Source: JADLGL01 sp050184415 (lineage in GTDB: Bacteria > Pseudomonadota > Alphaproteobacteria > Rhizobiales > Kaistiaceae). From it: DNA of 64,000 nt. Position numbers and translations under genes: made by a program. Where the stretch lies: assembly GCA_050184415.1 (NCBI GenBank), contig JBFXAJ010000012.1, positions 1 to 64,000 of the forward strand. Direction: 5' to 3'. Each line of letters begins with the position of its first letter. Position 1 is the first letter of the stretch. Of this stretch, positions 45,671-53,027 are shown in pieces. The notes below the pieces were generated by a model, which saw only the letters and a program-made list of their open reading frames with translations, had not been told where the DNA came from and searched no databases.

Positions 45671-46402
45671 ATGAAGAGATTTGCTGCGCTTGCCATTGTT
45701 GCCGCTGCCGCGCTGCCGGGGGTGTCTGCACGAGCTGCCGAACCCGAGGTTGCTGTCGCGGTCGCCGTCCCCGCTCCAGTCGAGCCCTGGCCGGGTTTCT
45801 ATGCTGGCGTCCATCTCGGCTTCGGCATCGGCACCGAGTACGACACCCAGAGCGCCATGTTCGAGGACGCCGAGGCTGTCGGCGACGAGTTCCCGATCCG
45901 CGGCCCGCTGGCCGGTTTTCACATCGGCTTCAATGTTGCTGCCGGGAGCTTCGTGTTCGGCGTCGAGAGCGACCTCGACTGGACCCGCATCGCGGGCAGC
46001 ATCGACTACTCATATCTCAACAGGCTGCGGACGGGCACTCTGAGCTTCAGGACCGACCTTCAGAGCTCGGCCCGCATCCGCGCGGGGGTCACCGTGGGCG
46101 GGGACAACTCGCTGATCTACGCCACCGGCGGCATCATCTTTGCCCGCGGCACGATCACTGATGACGGCTTTATTAGGAGTGTTCCACTCGGTCCCGTCAG
46201 CGAGTCCCAGTGGCTCCGCGGCTATACCTTCGGCGGCGGCTTCGAGCAGATGTTCGCCACCGGGATCTCCGCCCGCCTCGAGATACGGCACAGCCGCTTC
46301 GGCGCCGAAGATTTCGCGCACGCCTACAATTTCAATGGGGAACCGTTCGAGGTCCACTTCAACCAGACCACGGCGACCCTCGGCCTGACGATGCATTACT
46401 AG
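45671..46402 (+). CDS. Outer-membrane beta-barrel protein (Omp25/immunogenic-protein type)
   Basis: A 243-residue protein with a signal peptide (MKRFAALAIVAAAALPGVSARA). The mature part starts with a WPGFYAGVHLGFGIG strand, typical of the eight-stranded OmpA/Omp25-like barrels of Rhizobiales, and has alternating hydrophobic strands to the closing TATLGLTMHY with a terminal Tyr. The ATG at 45671 has GGGGG at good distance; ATG 45659 is also possible. With the two genes before it, it makes a run of three envelope proteins. Confidence 0.8.
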   Translation: MKRFAALAIVAAAALPGVSARAAEPEVAVAVAVPAPVEPWPGFYAGVHLGFGIGTEYDTQSAMFEDAEAVGDEFPIRGPLAGFHIGFNVAAGSFVFGVESDLDWTRIAGSIDYSYLNRLRTGTLSFRTDLQSSARIRAGVTVGGDNSLIYATGGIIFARGTITDDGFIRSVPLGPVSESQWLRGYTFGGGFEQMFATGISARLEIRHSRFGAEDFAHAYNFNGEPFEVHFNQTTATLGLTMHY

Positions 46403-46558
46403 CGCCGAGGCAGGCAGCGACAGAACAGCCTCACCCCGCTGCCGGCGCCCCCGACGATCGCGCCACCACCGGAGACGACCGCCGCGGCCATCGCCGGACC
46501 GTGGCAATCTCGGCCCGGTTCGGCTATGTCCGCCGGGCGTGGCCTGGCCGCGCGATGC

Positions 46559-46648
46559 GGGCGGGTGGCCGAGCGGTTGAAGGCAGCGGTCTTGAAAACC
46601 GCCAGACGGGCAACCGTCTCGTGGGTTCGAATCCCACCCCGCCCGCCA
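46559..46648 (+). tRNA. tRNA-Ser (anticodon UGA)
   Basis: A complete 90-base tRNA. The acceptor stem is GGGCGGG/CCCGCCC with discriminator G and an encoded CCA. The anticodon stem-loop is GCGGT-CTTGAAA-ACCGC with anticodon TGA. A long variable arm (GACGG..CCGTC) marks it as a class II serine tRNA, and the T arm is GTGGG-TTCGAAT-CCCAC. It decodes UCA-type codons. It stands alone, between the barrel gene and a convergent gene. Confidence 0.97.
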
Positions 46649-46717
46649 CCTAATAGGGACACGCCGCAGAGCGCGGCTGCACCCTTCGCCTGACCAGCGT
46701 GACGCCGCTTCCCGTGC

Positions 46718-47152
46718 CTACTCCACCTGCGCAAAATTGGCGTGCGCGACCACGAGCCACTGGTCGCCTTCGCGGCGGAACACCGTCAGCCGTGGCGCCT
46801 GCACCTCGACCGTGCGACCGTCGAGCGTCGCGTTGAGGTGGAGGATGTAGCGGGCGACCATGAGGTCGCCTTGCGACGTCACGTGGAGGTCCGAGAGGCC
46901 CAGGAACTCGCTGATCGTGAGGAATTCCCCGGCGATATAGTCCTCGCGGCCGTGACCGATGCCAGTCGCCCGCTGGATTTGGAATTCCGGGGCGAGGATC
47001 GTCATCAGCACGTCGCGGTCGGCGGCCTGCACGGCGTTGACATAGGCCATGATCGCCGCCTCGGCCTCCTCATCCGTGACCTGGGCGGAGGCGGGGAGGG
47101 CGATCGCCGCCGACAACGCGATGGCGATCATGAACCCCCTGAAAGGCGACAT
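46718..47152 (-). CDS. Exported SnoaL/NTF2-like (DUF4440-type) protein
   Basis: A 144-residue protein with a signal peptide (MSPFRGFMIAIALSAAIALPASA) and a mature part of about 120 residues. It resembles the cystatin-like alpha+beta cone of SnoaL/NTF2-like proteins (AIMAYVNAVQAADRDVLM, then LTVFRREGDQWLVVAHANF at the end). Such domains bind small ligands or act as enzymes of many kinds; no specific role can be given. The 248-base gap to the next gene at 47401 shows no other feature. Confidence 0.65.
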   Translation of the reverse strand: MSPFRGFMIAIALSAAIALPASAQVTDEEAEAAIMAYVNAVQAADRDVLMTILAPEFQIQRATGIGHGREDYIAGEFLTISEFLGLSDLHVTSQGDLMVARYILHLNATLDGRTVEVQAPRLTVFRREGDQWLVVAHANFAQVE

Positions 47153-47400
47153 AGGCGGCTCCCCAGCCCGTGACGGACAGTCATGGCGATGGCTGCACGG
47201 CGGCGCCGGCGTCGTCAAGTTCAGCGGCTTAGCGCCGCCTGAGGCCAGGCGGTGCCTCCTCCGGGGGATGCCGGACTTTTGTGCGCCGCCGCACCGAGCG
47301 GCTGCCTGCCGTCCTTCGGCCGGCGCACCGACGCTGCGCGTGATGGACGGCTGCGGGTTCCCGGGGCAGCATGGAGACCTTGTGGCTGGGAGGTTGAACG

Positions 47401-48408
47401 ATGACGCGTCGCCTGATCGCCGTGACCGCGGCATTTCTCGCAGGGATAATCGCCGCACACGGGCAACCGGCACCGGGCGAACCCCCGCCGCCACCCGGCC
47501 CCGTGCAGCCACCGCCGGCCGGGGGTGGAGGGGAGATACCCGCGCCCGGCGCCGAGCCGACCTTCGGCACCGTCGCCCTCAACTCCGACTTCCGTCCCGA
47601 CCCCTATCGCGTCGAGGTCACCGCGGGCGGGCCGATCGACGCCTCCACGCTGGGGAATGGCTGCAGCGGCTGGATCAGCAGGGCGCCGACCTTCAGCGTC
47701 CTCTATTCGCCCGAGACCGTCGGCGAATGGCCGCTGATCTTCACGGCGATGTCGGAACGGGCGGATATCGTCCTCGCGGTCCGCGAGCCGGTCGGCATCT
47801 GGCACTGCAATGACGACACCGAAGGCACCGACCCGCTGGTCCGGCTCGAGAACCCGACCTATGGCGAGTACACGATCTGGGTCGGCACCTATGACGTCAG
47901 CCCGGACCAGCCGGCCACGCTGTTCATCTCCGAAGTCGTCACCGGCTGGGACGGCATCGTCTATCCCGCCGAGGAGCCGAACCCGGTCCTGATCGAACAG
48001 GAGATGCGGTTCATGGACATGTTCGGCGAGGTCCGCCAGGGCCGGGTCGAGCTCCGCACCGGCTTCCAGCCCGATCCGCACACACTGACGGTGACGGCCG
48101 GCGGCGACCGCCCGGCGATGGGCGGATGCCCGGGCTACAATGGCGGGCCCCCGGACTTCCTCGTCGCGTTCACCGCCGGTGAGTATCCGCTGATCTTCAC
48201 GACCTATTCCGACACCGACACGACGCTGATGGTGATGGGGCCGGAAAGCGACCCCATCTGCGTGGACGACACCTTCGGCCACGATCCGCTCATCCGCATC
48301 GACAACCCGCAGACCGGCGTCTACGCGGTCTGGATCGGCACCTACGCGGCGGGGGCGGTTGAGGGTGTCCGGTTCGAGATTTCGGAGCGGGCCGACCTTC
48401 GTCAGTAG
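47401..48408 (+). CDS. Exported protein with two tandem beta-domains
   Basis: A 335-residue protein with a signal peptide, a Pro-rich linker (PPPPPGPVQPPPAGGGGEIP region, residues about 28-47) and two similar units of about 110 residues. Each has RPDPYRVEVTAGGP or QPDPHTLTVTAGGD, a GC motif, a WPLIFTAMS or YPLIFTTYS strand, C-N/V-DD, DPLVRLENP or DPLIRIDNP, and WVGTY or WIGTY. The pattern resembles secreted pre-peptidase-like beta sandwiches, with one possible disulfide per unit. No catalytic motif is seen. Function unknown. Confidence 0.7.
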   Translation: MTRRLIAVTAAFLAGIIAAHGQPAPGEPPPPPGPVQPPPAGGGGEIPAPGAEPTFGTVALNSDFRPDPYRVEVTAGGPIDASTLGNGCSGWISRAPTFSVLYSPETVGEWPLIFTAMSERADIVLAVREPVGIWHCNDDTEGTDPLVRLENPTYGEYTIWVGTYDVSPDQPATLFISEVVTGWDGIVYPAEEPNPVLIEQEMRFMDMFGEVRQGRVELRTGFQPDPHTLTVTAGGDRPAMGGCPGYNGGPPDFLVAFTAGEYPLIFTTYSDTDTTLMVMGPESDPICVDDTFGHDPLIRIDNPQTGVYAVWIGTYAAGAVEGVRFEISERADLRQ

Positions 48409-48783
48409 GCTGCCTCCCGGCTCAAATCGCGAGCGGCGCGCGCGTAGTCTTCCTTGCAGACGAGCCGGTCCGGGCGAGGCAACCGGCCCGGTTCGCTTAG
48501 TGCTGCCTGCCGGCAATTCGGGTTCCGACCGCTCGCGGGATCGCCGGACCTGCCGAGAGACTTTCGGATCGATGTCGAGCGCCAACAGAGGTCTGGTGTC
48601 CATGGAGATGCGCGTGCCGGCAAAGATCATCGGCAGGCGGCGCAGGCAGATCGAGATGAAGCTGACAAAACGCTGACAAGCTTATCCCCAGAGCCTCGCT
48701 GGCTGGGCTAGAAAATGCCCAGATTAGCCGGTTGGATTGATCCTGCTGATTCGATGGCTGGGGCAAACGAATCGAGGTCCGAA
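48409..48783. other. Gene-free stretch
   Basis: No convincing gene in 375 bases. The only local structure seen is a short direct repeat of GCTGACAA near 48661-48680, just upstream of the small gene at 48784, perhaps part of its promoter. Confidence 0.4.
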
Positions 48784-48951
48784 ATGGAAGAGTCTCTCGC
48801 CATCCAGAACATCGAGGCGTTCTGCCGGCTCTGGTCCGAGGAACCCGATGAGACCAGGCTGCAGGTGCTGGTCGAGATCCTTGGCTCATCCTCCGGCAAT
48901 GAAGCGGCCGCTAAATCCTCGGAGGCGTCGGACCGCCCGCAGGCGAGCTAG
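48784..48951 (+). CDS. Small conserved alphaproteobacterial protein
   Basis: A 55-residue protein starting MEESLAIQNIEAFCRLWSEE. The pattern NIExFxxLLxxExDxxRxxxLxxLL is common in tiny alphaproteobacterial hypothetical proteins and is predicted to be two helices. The ATG at 48784 has GAGG six bases upstream; the frame is open back to 48715. Function unknown. Confidence 0.6.
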   Translation: MEESLAIQNIEAFCRLWSEEPDETRLQVLVEILGSSSGNEAAAKSSEASDRPQAS

Positions 48952-48995
48952 CTGCGGGTCGTACAGACATTGACGAAGGACTGAGCCCCCGTCCG

Positions 48996-49513
48996 TCACG
49001 GTTGGGGCGGCTCGAACGCGAACACGATCACGTTCGCCATCGCCGGGTGCCGGTCGATGATGAAGCGCGAGCCCGCCACATTGGTGTACTGGCAGACCTC
49101 GGCGCCGAGACATTCGCCGGTAAGGCCGGGGAAGAACGGCTCGACGAAGGTCTCGAACGTCTCGCGAGTCTCCTCCGCCGTGACGGTGCGACCCACGGCT
49201 TCCGGGGTCGGTGACCCCTTCCTTCGCTCGGTCACGAGTTTGAGGCCCTGGCGGGTCGTTCCGAGGGCCGGGAAGCCGTAGATCGGCAATTCCCGTGGAC
49301 GAGCCAGATGAAGACCGGGAAGCGGCTCGGCCGCAGCAGCGCCAGCGCATCCTCGTCGCGGACGGCGAACCAGTAGAGGACCTGCCGCCGGATCTCGAAG
49401 AGCGAGGCGAACGGGGCGCCCAGCAAATCCGGCAGCCAGGCGCCGGCGGTCACCACCAGCCGGGCGGCCTCGTGACGACGGAAGAACCTCCATGAGATCG
49501 AGGCCTCCCTGCC
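48996..49513 (-). pseudogene. Remnant of a sarcosine oxidase/SolA-like FAD oxidase
   Basis: Two reading frames together give the middle and late part of a monomeric sarcosine oxidase or N-methyltryptophan oxidase-like protein. One frame reads VVTAGAWLPDLLG and IRRQVLYWFAVRDED up to FPVFIWLVHG; the other continues LPIYGFPAL and ends SRFIIDRHPAMANVIV. The change of frame is near 49290. The FAD-binding N-terminal half is missing, and the C-terminus stops before the usual GFSGHGFK segment. It is therefore a decayed relic. Confidence 0.7.
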
Positions 49514-49558
49514 GCGTTGCTGGCGGCGCCTCGATAGCGTTGGCGCGGCCGCCGATGG

Positions 49559-50245
49559 CTATTCGGCGGCCGTTTCCGAGGCAGCGGCATCGAGGCCGGA
49601 CGAGCCGGTCCAGCGCGCCAGGACCCGCGCTGCCTGCCGCGAGGCCCACCCCGGCGAGGCGATGGCGGCGAAGGACACCAGGAGGAGGATGAGGCTCACC
49701 CAGCTCGCGAAATAGCCGAGGAGGAGGGCGACCGAGTCGAAGACGGCAACGAAGAGGTAGATCCACTTCATGCCGCGAAAGCCCGCCGGGTCGTAGTCGG
49801 GCGACAGCAGCGCACGTTTCTCTGCGTAAACCCAGAGCAGCCAGAAGAGGGCGGGGAGCAGCACGAACGTACTGAGGTAAAGCGCGACCGGGAGCGTTTC
49901 CTCGGGACCGGGCACGTGCTCGGCCAGAAGGGCGGTCGGGATCGGCGTGCCGGCGACGAGAAGAAGGATCAGCCCGTTGATCCAGAGAAGGCCGGTGTCG
50001 ACCCGATCGACGAACTGGAAGATGCGGTGATGGTTCACCCAGATCACAAGCAGCGTCGTAAAGCCGATCGGGTAGGCGATGATCGCCTGCCACTCATGGA
50101 TCAGATGGTCGACCAGCGTCGTGCCGGGCTCGCTCACCTTGGTGGCGGCGACGACGTCGATGGTCAGAAGCGTCAAGGCGATCGCGAACACGCCGTCGCT
50201 GAGGAACTCCACGCGCTGCGTCGTGTGCACCGGTTTGGACTTCAC
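49559..50245 (-). CDS. TMEM175 family (DUF1211) potassium channel-like protein
   Basis: A 228-residue membrane protein with about six hydrophobic segments. The family signature is RVEFLSDGVFAIALTLL in the first helix (the pore-lining Phe-Ser-Asp motif appears as FLSDG). Bacterial relatives form potassium-leak channels as tetramers. The GTG at 50245 with AGGAG upstream is the likely start; an ATG at 50293 would add 16 residues. It is divergent from the histidine kinase that follows. Confidence 0.87.
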   Translation of the reverse strand: MKSKPVHTTQRVEFLSDGVFAIALTLLTIDVVAATKVSEPGTTLVDHLIHEWQAIIAYPIGFTTLLVIWVNHHRIFQFVDRVDTGLLWINGLILLLVAGTPIPTALLAEHVPGPEETLPVALYLSTFVLLPALFWLLWVYAEKRALLSPDYDPAGFRGMKWIYLFVAVFDSVALLLGYFASWVSLILLLVSFAAIASPGWASRQAARVLARWTGSSGLDAAASETAAE

Positions 50246-50418
50246 GGCTGCTCCTGCGCCCAAGGGCTTGAGTACTGGACGGCGGGCGGCCAAGAACGAT
50301 CAGCTCGCGGTCGAAATAGTCCGGCTCGACCGCCGCGTTGATGTTTTGAAGCCCCGCCGAGTGAAGCCGTAGCGCAAAGCAGCCTCCGGTGGAACTGGTC
50401 GGGCGGTTTCGTCGTTGA

Positions 50419-52035
50419 TTGCCTTCAGGCGTGTGTTGTGGAGGACGCTCGTTGGGGCGCCCGGGATCCGCGGGGGCGGGACGGTTTCGAGTGCTGACAT
50501 GGGGAGCGGTGCTGGTGCCGCTCGCCATTGCCATCGCGTGGGCGGCCCTGAGCTGGCCCGAAGCCGCGCGGCAGGCCCGGGCCGAGGCCGAGGTCAACGC
50601 GACCCTGGTGCAGCAATACGTGCAGCGGGTCCTCCAGTCCGAGGAGAACCTGATCGCGCATCTGTCCACGCTGCTTGCGGAGGTGGACCTGTCGGAGGTC
50701 GAACGGGACGCTGCCAACAGCTATCTCCAGCAGCTCGTGTCGGCGTTCGAATTCACGAAGTTCGTCGCGATCGCCTCCCCGGAAGGCGAGCTCCTGTTCA
50801 CGGGCGGCGAGGGCTTCGATGTCATCGAGGAGAACCGGGACCGGCTGGCCGCGATGACGGCCAGCCCCGACACAGGTCTTCACGTCGACCGCTGGCTCGA
50901 TGCACGGGGCACGGACGTGCTCGTCATCTACTCCCGCGAGAACAACCTGGTCGCGGCGGTCGACATCGAGGTCATCCTCGATTTCCTCGCCGAGACGACC
51001 ACGGTCGTCCAATCGTCCGCCGCGCTGGTCCGCAATGACGGGCGGATCCTCATCCGCTATTCCAACCCCGAAGGACTCGCGCCGCCCTATGACGTCGCGC
51101 TGACGGCGCCGCCCTTGTCAGCCTTCGCGCAGAATGACACGGGGGCGTTCGATGCGACGTCAACGCTCGACGATCGCGCCCGGCTGTTCGGCTTCGCCCG
51201 GATCGGCGAGACGCCGATCTATGCCACCTTCGGCTACCCCCGCTCATTCGTCGCCGCCGGCTGGGTCGCCGATGTCGCCCCGATCACGGCGCTTCTTCTC
51301 CTCGCCTCGGCGCTTGCTCTCTTCGGCATCCGCCAGTCCGCGCGCAGCGTCGAGCTCGCTCAGCAGCGCCAGCGCCTCGAGTTCGACCGGCGTGCGCTGG
51401 TCGAGGCCGAGAAACGGGCGAACGAGCATGAGGTGCTGCTCAAGGAGCTGCACCACCGCACGAAGAACAACCTCCAGGCGATCCAGTCGCTCATCGCCCT
51501 GCGGCTCAACAGCAGCGTGGCCGAGCGCGAAGCTTTTGCGGCGATCCAGCAGCGGGTCTGGGCGATCGCCGAGGTCCACGACCTCCTCTACAGCAGCGAC
51601 AATCTCCGCAACCTCAGCCTGACGGAGTTTCTCCGCGCGGCCTGCCGGAACGCGGCATTGATCCCGCCCGAGAAGCACATCGCCGTCACGTGCAAGGCGG
51701 ATGAGGTCGACATCGAGATCCACCAGGCCGTGCCGGTCGCGCTCGTCGTCGTCGAGCTCATCACCAACGCCACCAAGCACGCCTATTCCGGCGTGGCCGA
51801 TCCGCGCCTCCTCGTGCGCCTACGCCGCGATGGCGATTGCGTCGAACTCACGATCAGCGACAACGGCGTGGGCCTGCCGCACGACGCTCGCGCCGGTGCC
51901 GGCGTGTCCGGTCTCCGCATGGTGGAAGCCCTCCTCGTCCAGTTCGGCGGCAAGATGCACGTCGAGGCGGGAGAGGGCACCACCTACCGGGTCAGCTTTC
52001 CGCTCGCCCTCGCCGACCCGGCCTCGGTACACTGA
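50419..52035 (+). CDS. Membrane sensor histidine kinase, HisKA_2 (HWE-like) family
   Basis: About 538 residues. A first membrane helix (about residues 26-44) and a second (about 285-306) enclose a periplasmic sensor domain of about 240 residues with a Cache-like pattern. A short linker helix leads to the dimerisation/phosphoacceptor region LLKELHHRTKNNLQAIQSL (His345/346) and an ATPase domain with ELITNATKHAY and ISDNGVGLP. This kinase class often controls the general stress response of alphaproteobacteria. No response regulator lies beside it. The start is uncertain: TTG 50419, GTG 50431 or GTG 50491 are open. Confidence 0.88.
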   Translation: MPSGVCCGGRSLGRPGSAGAGRFRVLTWGAVLVPLAIAIAWAALSWPEAARQARAEAEVNATLVQQYVQRVLQSEENLIAHLSTLLAEVDLSEVERDAANSYLQQLVSAFEFTKFVAIASPEGELLFTGGEGFDVIEENRDRLAAMTASPDTGLHVDRWLDARGTDVLVIYSRENNLVAAVDIEVILDFLAETTTVVQSSAALVRNDGRILIRYSNPEGLAPPYDVALTAPPLSAFAQNDTGAFDATSTLDDRARLFGFARIGETPIYATFGYPRSFVAAGWVADVAPITALLLLASALALFGIRQSARSVELAQQRQRLEFDRRALVEAEKRANEHEVLLKELHHRTKNNLQAIQSLIALRLNSSVAEREAFAAIQQRVWAIAEVHDLLYSSDNLRNLSLTEFLRAACRNAALIPPEKHIAVTCKADEVDIEIHQAVPVALVVVELITNATKHAYSGVADPRLLVRLRRDGDCVELTISDNGVGLPHDARAGAGVSGLRMVEALLVQFGGKMHVEAGEGTTYRVSFPLALADPASVH

Positions 52036-52164
52036 GGCGGCTCTTGCGGCGCGGGCTCCTCCCGGCGGCGCTTTTTTCCGAAGGCCCGTCGATTCCGACC
52101 CGCCTTGTTCGTCGGATAAGCGGGGCGCCACGGATGGGCGCCGAACACCAGATGGAGCAGGCAT

Positions 52165-52713
52165 ATGCGCAAGCTGACCGCGGGACTTTTCCATGCCATC
52201 GACGGCGTCGTGGAAGCGCCGGACCAGTGGCAGTTCGACTCGTTTGACGAGGATCTCGGCAACGACCTCGGCAAGGTGATCGATCGCGTCGACACGGTGA
52301 TCCTCGGCCGCGTCGGCTACCAGGAATGGGCCGGTTATTGGCCGACCGCCTCGATCGACGAAGGCTTTGGCGCGTTCATCAACAATGTCCCGAAATTCGT
52401 GGCGTCGCGGACCCTCAAGGGGCCGCTCGACTGGAGCAACTCGACGCTGATCGAGGGCGACGCGGAGGCGTTCGTCCGCGACCTCAAGAGCGGGGAGGGC
52501 GGCGAGATCGCGGTCATGGGCGGCTTCTCGCTGGTGAGGCAGTTCCTGTTCGCCGGGCTCCTCGACGAGCTGACCCTCATCACGCACCCGGTCGTCGCCG
52601 GACAGAGTCGCCGTCATCTCTTCAAGCCCGATGATCCGGTAACGCGTCTCCGCCTCATCAACCTGTCGCGGACGCGGAAAGGCAACGTGGTGTCGACCTA
52701 CGGCGTTGCATAG
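52165..52713 (+). CDS. Dihydrofolate reductase-like (RibD C-terminal) protein
   Basis: A 182-residue protein of the RibD-C/dihydrofolate reductase-like fold: MRKLTAGLFHAIDGVVEAP at the start, VILGRVGYQEWAGYWP near residue 45, IAVMGGFSLVRQFLFAGLLDELTL near 120-140. Such small proteins are often annotated deaminase/reductase; the real substrate is rarely known, and true folate activity is unlikely. It is a single gene. Confidence 0.82.
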   Translation: MRKLTAGLFHAIDGVVEAPDQWQFDSFDEDLGNDLGKVIDRVDTVILGRVGYQEWAGYWPTASIDEGFGAFINNVPKFVASRTLKGPLDWSNSTLIEGDAEAFVRDLKSGEGGEIAVMGGFSLVRQFLFAGLLDELTLITHPVVAGQSRRHLFKPDDPVTRLRLINLSRTRKGNVVSTYGVA

Positions 52714-52758
52714 CAAGCCGCACGGCTGATTGCGGCCAAAACGCGTGAGGTCATCAAA

Positions 52759-52926
52759 ATGACGTTGCTGACGTGGGCTATTATCGCGCTTGTGATTGCC
52801 GTCGTTGCCGGTGCCTTGGGATTCACCGGCATTTCCGCGGCGGCCGGGACCATCGCCCGACTGCTGTTCGGGATCTTCCTGGTCATCTTCATCGTCCTCT
52901 TGATCCTTCACCTCGTGAACGGCTAG
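52759..52926 (+). CDS. DUF1328 family small membrane protein
   Basis: A 55-residue protein with two membrane helices: MTLLTWAIIALVIAVVAGAL and AGTIARLLFGIFLVIFIVL. The GFTGI turn between them is typical of DUF1328 (YtjA-like) proteins. These are common, often stress-related, and of unknown function. It starts 45 bases after the previous gene. The hairpin at 52957 follows. Confidence 0.85.
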   Translation: MTLLTWAIIALVIAVVAGALGFTGISAAAGTIARLLFGIFLVIFIVLLILHLVNG

Positions 52927-52956
52927 CGCCCCCTCCGGCCGCGACGGAAAAAGGAA

Positions 52957-52985
52957 AAGGTCTGGCGGTAGCCCCGCCAGACCTT
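52957..52985. terminator. Terminator of PQQ dehydrogenase 1 (possibly bidirectional)
   Basis: AAGGTCTGGCGG, 5-base loop, CCGCCAGACCTT: a perfect 12-bp stem. On the minus strand it is followed by TTCCTTTTTCC, a good terminator for the dehydrogenase gene at 53028. A second stem GCCGGCGCG/CGCGCCGGC (52997-53019) lies between it and that gene. Confidence 0.85.
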
Positions 52986-53027
52986 CCTTGAGGAGAGCCG
53001 GCGCGGGTAGCGCGCCGGCCTGACCGC

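Noticed and set aside
46399..46734. Minus-strand protein containing GGRGGIRTHETVARLAVFK
   Set aside because: This is the well-known false translation of the antisense of a serine tRNA, which lies at 46559-46648.
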